From contig NZ_CP141588.1 of assembly GCF_035594035.1 (NCBI RefSeq), positions 2,944,501 to 3,008,500 on the forward strand: a DNA stretch of 64,000 bases, given 5' to 3'. Position numbers and translations under genes: made by a program. The DNA comes from Sphingomonas sp. LY54. GTDB lineage: Bacteria; Pseudomonadota; Alphaproteobacteria; Sphingomonadales; Sphingomonadaceae. Within the stretch, counting starts at the first letter, position 1, and each line of letters begins with the position of its first letter. This document shows, in pieces, positions 8,627 to 15,439 of this stretch. The notes beneath the pieces are model-generated. The model saw only the letters and a list, made by a program, of their open reading frames with translations, did no database searches and was not told the DNA's origin.

Positions 8627-9736
8627 TCAGGCCGCTTCGCGGGCGACGAGCCCGTATTTCCGCATCTTCTCGATCAAGGTCGTGCGCTGCAGCGACAGCG
8701 AGCGCGCGGCCTCGGCGACGACACCGTCGGCCTGGCGCAGCGCCTCGCTGATGTAGCGGTGCTCGAGATCGGCGACGATCATGCGCAGGTCGACCGGTTC
8801 GTCGCACGAGAGCCGCACCGCGTTTTCGGGCAGGGCGTCGGCATTGGCGGGAGCCGGGGCAGGCGGGGCAGCGCGCTCGGCGGCCTCCCAGACGGCGGCC
8901 AGCTCGGCCTGGAGGGCGCGTGCATCGCGTTCGACGGCGGGCACGGCGGCGGCGCGGCGGCCACGCGGCTGCAGGATGATCTCCACTTCCTCGGCCGAGA
9001 CGGTCTTGCCGGCAAACAGGATCGTGGCGCGCTCGACGACGTTGCGGAGCTCGCGGACATTGCCGGTCCAGGCATGGCCGACCATCCGGTCCATCGCGGC
9101 CTGGCTCAATTTCACATTGGCCTTGGCCCTGCGCAGGAAATGGCGGACGAGAAGCGGCACGTCCTCGCGGCGCTCGGCCAGCGAGGGCAGATCGATCGGG
9201 AAGACGGCAAGGCGGTAATAGAGATCCTCGCGGAAGCGCTGCTGCTCGATCGCCTCGTCGATGTCGCGATGGGTGGCGGAGACGATGCGGCTGTCGACGG
9301 CGATTTCGCCGCGGCCGCCGACGCGCTGGATGGCGCGCTCTTCGAGAACGCGCAGCAATTTCACCTGCATGTCGGCCGGCATGTCGCCGATCTCGTCTAG
9401 GAAAAGCGTACCCTTGTGCGCTTCCTCGAAGCGACCGCGATGCTGGTTGATCGCGCCGGTGAACGAGCCTTTCTCGTGGCCGAACAATTCGGACTCCAGC
9501 AGGTCGCGCGGGATGGCCCCGGTGTTGACGGCGACGAACGGCTGCGCGGCGCGGTCGCTCTCGGCGTGGATGGCGCGGGCGACCATTTCCTTGCCGCTGC
9601 CCGAAGGGCCGGTGACGATCACGGAGGCGTCGCTCGGCGCGACCTGGCGGACGAGCCGGCGCACTTCGACGATCGCGCGGCTCTCGCCGATCAGCAACGT
9701 CTCCGCCGCAGCGGCGATGTCGTGGCGCATGTCCAT
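8627..9736 (-). CDS. Sigma-54-dependent transcriptional activator, FleQ/FlbD-like, lacking a receiver domain
   Basis: A 369-residue protein. It starts almost directly with the AAA+ sigma-54 interaction domain: Walker A GPSGSGKE at about residue 43, the sigma-54 contact loop as GSFTGA instead of the usual GAFTGA, Walker B TLFLDEIGD, and an R-finger region. It ends with a Fis-type helix-turn-helix (VAEAARSLSLQRTTLIEKMR). There is no N-terminal receiver or other sensory domain, so activity is probably controlled by a partner protein or by level. Position beside fliS suggests it controls late flagellar genes, as FleQ, FlbD and FlgR do elsewhere. The activator class is clear; the flagellar role is inferred. 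Confidence 0.85.
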   Translation of the reverse strand: MDMRHDIAAAAETLLIGESRAIVEVRRLVRQVAPSDASVIVTGPSGSGKEMVARAIHAESDRAAQPFVAVNTGAIPRDLLESELFGHEKGSFTGAINQHRGRFEEAHKGTLFLDEIGDMPADMQVKLLRVLEERAIQRVGGRGEIAVDSRIVSATHRDIDEAIEQQRFREDLYYRLAVFPIDLPSLAERREDVPLLVRHFLRRAKANVKLSQAAMDRMVGHAWTGNVRELRNVVERATILFAGKTVSAEEVEIILQPRGRRAAAVPAVERDARALQAELAAVWEAAERAAPPAPAPANADALPENAVRLSCDEPVDLRMIVADLEHRYISEALRQADGVVAEAARSLSLQRTTLIEKMRKYGLVAREAA

Positions 9737-9764
9737 TCGGCTACTTTCCCCCCGGACCGCTTCG

Positions 9765-9792
9765 TTCGCTTTAGAAAAAAATTTAAAGCGAA
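9765..9792. promoter_or_regulatory. Inverted repeat upstream of the sigma-54 regulator
   Basis: Nine-base arms TTCGCTTTA and TAAAGCGAA flank an A-rich 10-base centre, 29 bases upstream of the regulator's start codon. The A/T-rich centre contrasts with the GC-rich surroundings. It could be an operator for autoregulation or part of the promoter. No U-tract follows on either strand, so a terminator is unlikely. The region 9737-10031 holds no gene. Confidence 0.4.
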
Positions 9793-9872
9793 GCGATGGT
9801 CGGCCGTTATTCCCTCTATAATGGGTATGTTATGCCTCGAATGCGGGGTCGCGGTAAATCATGCATAAGGGC

Positions 9873-9885
9873 AGTCCGCCGGACT
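9873..9885. promoter_or_regulatory. GTCCG/CGGAC dyad 1, upstream of the signalling cluster
   Basis: AGTCCGCCGGACT is a palindrome with six-base arms and a one-base centre. The right half and its flank, CGGACTGTTC, recur as a direct repeat at 9953-9962, and a second dyad lies at 10003-10018. A possible minus-10 box TATAAT is at 9817-9822, with no convincing minus-35. The set lies upstream of the receiver/kinase genes and resembles operator sites for a dimeric regulator. Confidence 0.4.
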
Positions 9886-10002
9886 GTTCATGAGTGCTAG
9901 TACTGCGATCTTGCGGACGGCCTGTGCGTCTGGTGATTTGACTTAGGCGTTTCGGACTGTTCGTTCGACATAGCTCCCGACGCGTCGGCTAGGCCTTGGG
10001 TC

Positions 10003-10018
10003 TAGTCCGTTCGGACTA
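10003..10018. promoter_or_regulatory. GTCCG/CGGAC dyad 2, just upstream of the receiver gene
   Basis: TAGTCCGTTCGGACTA has seven-base arms around a TT centre and ends 13 bases before ATG 10032. It shares the GTCCG-CGGAC core with the dyad at 9873-9885. Its closeness to the start codon means it lies either in the 5' leader, where it could also form an RNA hairpin, or over the core promoter. The repeated core suggests one regulator binds both. Confidence 0.4.
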
Positions 10019-10031
10019 AGGGGGCGAGGCC

Positions 10032-10451
10032 ATGGGATTCCATCATCTCCCGCGCCAACGGGAGGGCGCAACGGAGCTTGAATTGAAATCTCGCGCCGGC
10101 GCCAGACTGGTTCTCGTACTGGAAGAAGACGCACGCTCCGCCGATGCGCTGGCGACGTTGCTCGCCGATTGGGGCTATGATTGCCTCCATGGCCGCAATG
10201 TCAGCGATATGCTGCCGAAGGCGCGCCACTCCGAAGTGTTCGCAATCATCAGCGACTACCGGCTTTCCGAAGGCGTCAGCCATGCCGCCGACAGCGGCGT
10301 CGTCGCGCCGGCCTTGCTGCTCGCCGGCAGCGTCAGCGGTCATGCCGAGCGCCAGGCTCGCGCCGCCGGCCACAGCTGCATCGCCAAGCCCGCCCATCCC
10401 GAGAGCCTCAAGGCCTGGCTCGACCAACTGACGGTGGACGTCTCGCACTGA
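10032..10451 (+). CDS. Stand-alone divergent response-regulator receiver protein
   Basis: A 139-residue protein with one receiver domain from about residue 25: the acidic pocket as LVLEED, the probable phospho-acceptor Asp in IISDYRL (about residue 76), and the conserved Lys-Pro in CIAKPAHPES (about residues 118-127). No output domain follows. The usual Thr/Ser switch region is LLLAGSVSG. It resembles the C-terminal receiver of hybrid kinases more than CheY. The hybrid kinase gene follows 45 bases downstream, which suggests a phosphorelay partner. The start is not certain; GGGGGCGAGG precedes ATG 10032. Confidence 0.7.
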   Translation: MGFHHLPRQREGATELELKSRAGARLVLVLEEDARSADALATLLADWGYDCLHGRNVSDMLPKARHSEVFAIISDYRLSEGVSHAADSGVVAPALLLAGSVSGHAERQARAAGHSCIAKPAHPESLKAWLDQLTVDVSH

Positions 10452-10496
10452 TCCGGTCTAGCTGTGCGGATACCGTGGTTTCCGCATCGAGGCCGA

Positions 10497-11840
10497 ATGT
10501 ACGACGACGACGCGCCAGCCGCTCTCCCCAGTCCCTGGCTCCTCGCCGCCGCTGCCTTGGTCGTCGCCGCCATTTTGGTGCTGTCGGTGGTGCTGCGGCG
10601 GTCCGAGCTGGTTGTCTATGGGCTGGCAGCGCTGTCGGTCATCGCCTTGCTGATTGCAGCCTGGTCGGTCCGCGCCGAGCGCCGGGTCTCGGCCCGCAGC
10701 GCCGAGATCCAAGGCCGCTATTATGAAGAGCTCCAGGCGGCGCGGTCGCATGCCGTGGAGGCCGACAAGGCCAAGTCGCGTTTCCTCGCCACCGTCAGCC
10801 ACGACATGCGCCAGCCGCTGCACGCGCTTGCACTTTACGTCGCAGCGCTCGAGCGGCGCGTCGCGACCGACGACGCGCGCAAGATCGTCGGCAACATGGA
10901 CGGCGCCATCCGCACGATGAGCCGGATGTTCTCGGCCCTGCTCGATCTAGCCCGGCTCGAAGCCGGCGCGCTCGACCCGCAGCCCGAGCCGTTCCGGGTC
11001 GGCGGCCTGCTCGCCGACGTGGTCGCTTACTCGGCCGACCCGAATGGGGGCGAGGCGCGGGTCAAGGTGATCGACAGCGACCTCCTCGTCCAAAGCGATC
11101 CGAACCTGCTCGAGATCGCATTGCGCAATCTCGTCAGCAACGCCCTCAAGCATTCCGAAGGGGGTCGGGTGCTGGTCGGCTGCCGACGCGTCGGGAGCGG
11201 GGTCAATATCGAGGTGCACGACACGGGCCCGGGCATCGCCGAGGACAAGCTGGAGGCGTTGTTCAACGAATTCGTGCGCGGCGAATCCGCGCGTCCGGAC
11301 GGCGGCATCGGGCTCGGTCTCGCGATCGTCGACGGCATGACCGAGTTGCTCGGCCACCGGCTTGCGGTTCGCTCGGAGGTCGGCCGGGGCACCGTCTTCT
11401 CGATCCTGGTGCCGCGGGCCGACCCGGAAGCGTCGGTCCAACTCGCTCAGGCCGCGCCGGCGCGGCTCGAAGGGGTACGCGTGCTGGTCGCCGACAATGA
11501 GGATTTCGCGCGCGATGCGATGCGCCAGGCGTTCGAGGATGCCGGCGCGCTGGTCGAGGCGGCGTCGTCGGCCGAGGCGGTGCGCGTGCTCGGCGCGGGC
11601 CCGGTCGACATCTATGTGTTCGATCTCAATCTCGGCGCGGCCAACGGCATCGCTCTGCTGGAGGAGCTGGAACAGGCGCGGGGCGAGGCGCTGGCCGCGC
11701 TGATCGTGACCGGCGCGACGACCAGCGACGCTTTGGCGGAGCTGAAGGTGAGCGGGCGCGAATGGCTGACCAAGCCGGCCTCGGCAGCGGACCTTACGAA
11801 AGCGGCGTCGCGCATCCTGGGACGTAGCCGTTCGTCATGA
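10497..11840 (+). CDS. Hybrid sensor histidine kinase/response regulator
   Basis: A 447-residue protein. Two N-terminal membrane helices (about residues 10-54) with almost no periplasmic loop are followed by a coiled linker, a HisKA domain with the phosphorylated His in FLATVSHDMRQPLHALAL, and an HATPase domain with N-box (LRNLVSNALKHS), G1 (DTGPGI) and G2 (GIGLGLAI). A C-terminal receiver has Asp in YVFDLNLGAANG. The tiny sensor region suggests it responds to a membrane or cytoplasmic cue. ATG 10497 is preferred because GAGG precedes it; a GTG at 10464 is possible. The last 47 bases overlap the convergent NarL-type gene. Confidence 0.85.
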   Translation: MYDDDAPAALPSPWLLAAAALVVAAILVLSVVLRRSELVVYGLAALSVIALLIAAWSVRAERRVSARSAEIQGRYYEELQAARSHAVEADKAKSRFLATVSHDMRQPLHALALYVAALERRVATDDARKIVGNMDGAIRTMSRMFSALLDLARLEAGALDPQPEPFRVGGLLADVVAYSADPNGGEARVKVIDSDLLVQSDPNLLEIALRNLVSNALKHSEGGRVLVGCRRVGSGVNIEVHDTGPGIAEDKLEALFNEFVRGESARPDGGIGLGLAIVDGMTELLGHRLAVRSEVGRGTVFSILVPRADPEASVQLAQAAPARLEGVRVLVADNEDFARDAMRQAFEDAGALVEAASSAEAVRVLGAGPVDIYVFDLNLGAANGIALLEELEQARGEALAALIVTGATTSDALAELKVSGREWLTKPASAADLTKAASRILGRSRSS

Positions 11841-12504
11841 GCTTCGAGATCGCCGCGGCGCGCGTGTTGACCCCGAGCACCCGGTAGACCGCGGCGAGGT
11901 GGATCTTGACGGTGCCTTCGGCGACGTCGAGCACGCGGGCGATTTCCTTGGACGATTGGCCGAGCAGCAATTGTTCGACCACCTCGCGCTGGCGCGCGGT
12001 GAGATTGTCGAGCCCGTCGAGCGGCTGGCGCGGCTTGGCGGGAGCGCTGGCGCCGCGGGTAAGGCCGCGCGGCACGAAGGTGCCGCCGCTCAAAACCTGC
12101 TGCAGCGCTGCGACCATTTCGGGCACCGCCAGGGACTTGGGCACATAGCCGTCGACGCCCGCGGCGAGCGAGCCGAGCACGTCCTCTTTCGCTTCTGAGG
12201 CGGACATGACGACGATGCTGGATTCGGGAAAGGCGTCGACCAGGGCCACCAGCGATTCCGGGCCGTCGCTGCCCGGCATGTTGAGATCGACGAGGATGAG
12301 GTCGGGCGAGAGGCCCGCGCCGAGCAGCTCGAGGCCTTCGTCGAGCGTGGCGGCCTGCCGGACCTCGCTGAATTCGAGCGCATCTTCGAGAACGCGGCGC
12401 ATGCCGTCGCGGATCAGCTCGTGATCGTCGATCACCAGTGCGCGCAGTCCCGGCTTTTCGGCCGGAAATTCGGCGCAATGCCGCTCGATGTTCGCACTGC
12501 TCAT
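11794..12504 (-). CDS. NarL/FixJ-family response regulator (receiver plus LuxR-type HTH)
   Basis: A 236-residue protein. The receiver (about residues 20-140) has the acidic pair VIDDHE, phospho-acceptor Asp in LILVDLNMPGSDG and the Lys in YVPKSLA. The LuxR-type helix-turn-helix (about residues 165-225) has LTARQREVVEQLLLGQSSKE and VAEGTVKIHLAAVYRVL. ATG 12504 is chosen because GGGGGAG lies seven bases upstream; a GTG at 12522 gives six extra residues. It is the likely output of the neighbouring hybrid kinase and may bind the GTCCG dyads upstream of that cluster. Its 3' end overlaps the kinase gene by 47 bases, tail to tail. Confidence 0.87.
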   Translation of the reverse strand: MSSANIERHCAEFPAEKPGLRALVIDDHELIRDGMRRVLEDALEFSEVRQAATLDEGLELLGAGLSPDLILVDLNMPGSDGPESLVALVDAFPESSIVVMSASEAKEDVLGSLAAGVDGYVPKSLAVPEMVAALQQVLSGGTFVPRGLTRGASAPAKPRQPLDGLDNLTARQREVVEQLLLGQSSKEIARVLDVAEGTVKIHLAAVYRVLGVNTRAAAISKLMTNGYVPGCATPLS

Positions 12505-12593
12505 GACAAGACTCCCCCCCACACCTCACGCCTACCGCCCAATAGCTAACGAGTGGCTAACCATTCACAAAGAGCAAATCGGTCCGGCGGGTG

Positions 12594-12621
12594 TTGACCC
12601 GAAGCGCAGGCTTTCTAGGCT
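12594..12621 (+). promoter_or_regulatory. Candidate sigma-70-type promoter of the secreted hydrolase
   Basis: TTGACC at 12594-12599 and TAGGCT at 12616-12621 are separated by 16 bases and lie 28 bases before the GTG start at 12649. TTGAC-type minus-35 boxes with weak minus-10 boxes are common in this bacterial group. The divergent intergenic region 12505-12648 also holds the NarL regulator's promoter, which I could not place. Confidence 0.4.
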
Positions 12622-12648
12622 GGCCCCGACCGCGACAAGGGGAAATGC

Positions 12649-13734
12649 GTGACCTTCTCAGTCAAACTGCTCGCGGCGCTCCTGTTGTTCGGCGCGGCCC
12701 CCGCCTCGGCGGCGGACGTCGACTATGCCGCGCAGTTGAAGGAAGGCCAGGTCACCCTCAAGGACTTCCGCTTCGGCTCGGGCGGGACGATGAAGGCGCT
12801 GAAGCTTCATTATGGAACGCTCGGCACGCCGGTCCGCGACGCGCGCGGGCGGGTCACCAACGCGGTCATGGTGCTGCACGGAACCGGCGGCAGCGGCAGG
12901 CAGTTTCTCGCGCCCCAGTTCGCCCAGGAACTGTTCGGGCCGGGACAGCCGCTCGACCTTGGCCGTTACTATGTCATCCTTCCCGACAATATCGGCCATG
13001 GCCGATCGTCCAAGCCGAGCGACGGCCTGCGCATGGCCTTTCCGCATTACGATTATGACGACATGGTGGAGGCGCAGCGGCGCCTGCTCGTCGAGGGGCT
13101 GAAGGTCGATCGGCTGCGATTGCTGATGGGCACGTCGATGGGCTGCATGCACGGCTTCGTGTGGGGCGCGCGTCATCCGGATTTCATGCGGGCGATGTTG
13201 CCGATGGCGTGCCTGCCGACGCAGATTGCCGGGCATAACCGGATGTGGCGCAAGGCCGCGATCGAGGGCATCCGCAGCGATCCGGCGTGGCGCGGAGGCG
13301 ATTATTCCGCCCAGCCGGTGCAGGGGCTGCGCACCGCGTCCAGCCTGCTCCAGGTGGCGGGCTTCGCGCCGCTCTACCTGCAAAAGGCCTATCCGACGCG
13401 CAACGCCGCCGACGCCTACATCACCGACCGGGTCACGAAGGACATCGCCACCCGCGACGCCAACGACCTGATCTATCAACTGGAATCGTCGCGCAACTAC
13501 GATCCCTCGCCGCATCTCGAGAAGATCACGACGCCGATCACGTGGATCAACAGCAGCGACGATTTCATCAATCCCTGGGATTATGGCATCGCCGAAAAGG
13601 CCGCGGCCCGCCTGCCCAACGGGAAATATCGGCTGATCAAGGCGACCGACGAGACCCGCGGCCACGGCACGCACACCTGGGCGCGTTTCTGGAAGCAGGA
13701 TCTGCTCGATCTTCTTGCGCGGACCGAGAAGTGA
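12649..13734 (+). CDS. Secreted alpha/beta hydrolase of the MetX (homoserine acetyltransferase-like) family
   Basis: A 361-residue protein with an N-terminal signal peptide (LLAALLLFGAAPASAADV) and an alpha/beta-hydrolase fold. VMVLHGTGGSG forms the oxyanion region, GTSMGCMHG (about residue 164) the nucleophile elbow with Ser, NSSDDFINPW the acid, and RGHGTHTW the catalytic His. The MetX hallmark DPAWRGGDY is present. MetX enzymes acylate homoserine in the cytosol. A signal peptide argues against that job, so this is probably a secreted or periplasmic hydrolase or acyltransferase of unknown substrate. GTG 12649 is preceded by AAGGGGA. The gene is transcribed divergently from the NarL regulator. 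Confidence 0.8.
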   Translation: MTFSVKLLAALLLFGAAPASAADVDYAAQLKEGQVTLKDFRFGSGGTMKALKLHYGTLGTPVRDARGRVTNAVMVLHGTGGSGRQFLAPQFAQELFGPGQPLDLGRYYVILPDNIGHGRSSKPSDGLRMAFPHYDYDDMVEAQRRLLVEGLKVDRLRLLMGTSMGCMHGFVWGARHPDFMRAMLPMACLPTQIAGHNRMWRKAAIEGIRSDPAWRGGDYSAQPVQGLRTASSLLQVAGFAPLYLQKAYPTRNAADAYITDRVTKDIATRDANDLIYQLESSRNYDPSPHLEKITTPITWINSSDDFINPWDYGIAEKAAARLPNGKYRLIKATDETRGHGTHTWARFWKQDLLDLLARTEK

Positions 13735-13786
13735 TCCGCGCCATCGTACCACGCGACAAACGATTGGGAGACGCTAAGAGCCCTAT

Positions 13787-14431
13787 ATGACCCTGCTTGT
13801 ACGTAGTCTTGCCGACCAGTTGGTCGATGTCGTTCGCGACCGGATTTTGGCCGGCGAGGTCCCGGCCGACCGGCCGATCAAGCAGGACAAGCTCGCCGCC
13901 GAGCTCGGCGTCAGCAAGATCCCGCTGCGCGAAGCGCTCGCCCGGCTCGAGGAGGACGGGCTGATCGTGTCGCAGCCCAATCGCGGCTTCTTCCTGCGCC
14001 CGCTCACCACCGCCGAGGCCGAGGAAGTCTATGCGCTGCGCCTGAAGCTCGAGCCGGATGCGATGCAGGTCGCGGCGACGCGCGCCACCGAGGAGGAGCG
14101 GCAGGCGGCGATCGAGGCGCTGAACCGGGTCGACCGGGTCACCGACGCCGGCGACGACGAGGTCGGCGCCTACAACCGCGCCTTCCACCTCGCCCTTGTC
14201 CGGCCGTCGCGCCAGAGCATCACCATCGCCATCATCAACCGGCTCCAGGTCATGTCCGAGCGTTACGTGCGCAAGCATCTCGAGCCGATCGGCCGCGACG
14301 TGCGCGCCACCGAAGAGCATCGCCAGATGCTGGAGGCGTGGCTGGTCGGCGGCGATATTGCGGGTCTCGCGCGCGAGCATCTCGGAAAGACGCTGGCGGA
14401 GCTGCGCGGACAGCTCGCTGCGGAAGGTTAG
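13787..14431 (+). CDS. GntR-family transcriptional regulator (FadR-C/FCD subgroup)
   Basis: A 214-residue protein. The N-terminal winged helix-turn-helix (about residues 5-70) contains KLAAELGVSKIPLREALARL and the wing GLIVSQPNRGFFLRPL. The C-terminal all-helical FCD ligand-binding domain has AEEVYALRLKLEPDA, the metal-binding-type NRAFHLALV and a late His in EEHRQMLEAW. FCD regulators usually sense organic acids or sugar acids and control nearby catabolic genes. No catabolic gene lies next to it except the hydrolase 52 bases upstream, so the target is unknown. Confidence 0.85.
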   Translation: MTLLVRSLADQLVDVVRDRILAGEVPADRPIKQDKLAAELGVSKIPLREALARLEEDGLIVSQPNRGFFLRPLTTAEAEEVYALRLKLEPDAMQVAATRATEEERQAAIEALNRVDRVTDAGDDEVGAYNRAFHLALVRPSRQSITIAIINRLQVMSERYVRKHLEPIGRDVRATEEHRQMLEAWLVGGDIAGLAREHLGKTLAELRGQLAAEG

Positions 14432-14506
14432 TCGCTCCCTCAAGGATGTGTCGCCGCGCCGGACCGCAAATGAAGTCCGGCCGGCCCGTCGGATGCCGGA
14501 AGTGAA

Positions 14507-14527
14507 GATCAAGACGGTGTCTTGATC
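14507..14527. terminator. Stem-loop downstream of the GntR gene
   Basis: GATCAAGAC and GTCTTGATC pair perfectly around a three-base GGT loop, 75 bases after the GntR stop codon. The stem is AT-richer than its surroundings, and only a mixed CTTCTTC tract follows, so it is at best a weak intrinsic terminator. It could also be an operator upstream of luxR. The rest of 14432-14665 has no gene. Confidence 0.35.
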
Positions 14528-14616
14528 GTCTTCTTCAAACGATTTGCCGGGCGCCCAACCTTCTCTTGCGAGACTGTGTAATCGTCTGGATTGATCCCTT
14601 GGGCGGGGGGTAGGAT

Positions 14617-14629
14617 TCATCCGGGATGA
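14617..14629. promoter_or_regulatory. Short dyad upstream of luxR
   Basis: TCATCCGGGATGA is a palindrome with six-base arms and a one-base centre, 36 bases before the luxR start. It does not match the dyad upstream of luxI, so it is not obviously a lux box. It may be an operator for luxR. Confidence 0.3.
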
Positions 14630-14665
14630 CTGGTAAAACGGGCGCTATGCTTCACGGTCATCCCC

Positions 14666-15439
14666 ATGCCTGAGGTCGTATTTGAACGCGCGAGCGAGGC
14701 TTTTCCGCACGTTCGCGACTTCGTGGCCGCGGCGCAAATGGCGGAATCGCTGAAGTCTCTGCAGGAAATGATCAGCCAGGTCTTGCCGCGCTTCGGGCTC
14801 GATTATTTCCTGATGAGCCACCATGTCGATTTCGGCAAGCCGGCCCCCGGGACCGTCCAGATCAGCAATTATCCGGCCGAGTTCGTCGCCGTTCAGCGCG
14901 AGCATGGCGGGTGGCGCGACGACCCCGTGCTGCTGGCCTGCGAGAAGACGACAGCGGGCTTTTTCTGGTCGGATGTGGTCACGATGATGCCGCTCACCGA
15001 CCATCACCGCAGCCGTTTCGAGATCGGCCGCCGCTATGGCCTCGCCGACAGCTTCGTCGTGCCGAACCACATACCGGGCGAATATAGCGGCTCGGTCCAT
15101 TTCACGGTCGGCCCGAGCCGGCCCTTTCCGCGCCATCTCGCGCCGGCGCTGCAGTCGTTCGCCACTTACGGCTTCGAAGCGGCGCGCCGGCTGGCGCGGA
15201 CCCATGACGGATCAACGCTGAACAGCGTGCCGCTCACCGACCGGCAGATCGACTGCGTGCTATTGTCCGCACGCGGCAAGAGCGACACCGACATCGCGCA
15301 ACTGCTCGGCCTCACCCGGCGCACGGTCAACGAATATATCGAGGGCGCGAAGCGCCGCTACTGCGTCGCCACGCGGCAGCAGCTGATCGTGCGGGCCCTG
15401 TTCAACTCCCAGATCACCTTCTCGCAGGTATTGCAGTAA
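14666..15439 (+). CDS. LuxR-family quorum-sensing regulator with autoinducer-binding domain
   Basis: A 257-residue protein with the two-domain LuxR layout. The N-terminal autoinducer-binding domain (about residues 15-175) has WRDDPVLLACE, matching the conserved W-x2-D-P motif that contacts acyl-homoserine lactone. The C-terminal LuxR helix-turn-helix (about residues 190-250) has LTDRQIDCVLLSARGKSDTD and LTRRTVNEYIEGAKRRY. It lies 1.5 kb from a luxI-type synthase gene, so the two are a cognate pair by context. No clear Shine-Dalgarno sequence precedes ATG 14666. Its last 26 bases overlap the 3' end of the convergent P450 gene. Confidence 0.88.
   Translation: MPEVVFERASEAFPHVRDFVAAAQMAESLKSLQEMISQVLPRFGLDYFLMSHHVDFGKPAPGTVQISNYPAEFVAVQREHGGWRDDPVLLACEKTTAGFFWSDVVTMMPLTDHHRSRFEIGRRYGLADSFVVPNHIPGEYSGSVHFTVGPSRPFPRHLAPALQSFATYGFEAARRLARTHDGSTLNSVPLTDRQIDCVLLSARGKSDTDIAQLLGLTRRTVNEYIEGAKRRYCVATRQQLIVRALFNSQITFSQVLQ

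Noticed and set aside
9817-9822. TATAAT as a promoter for the receiver gene
   Set aside because: There is no matching minus-35 at 16-18 bases and it lies more than 200 bases before the start.
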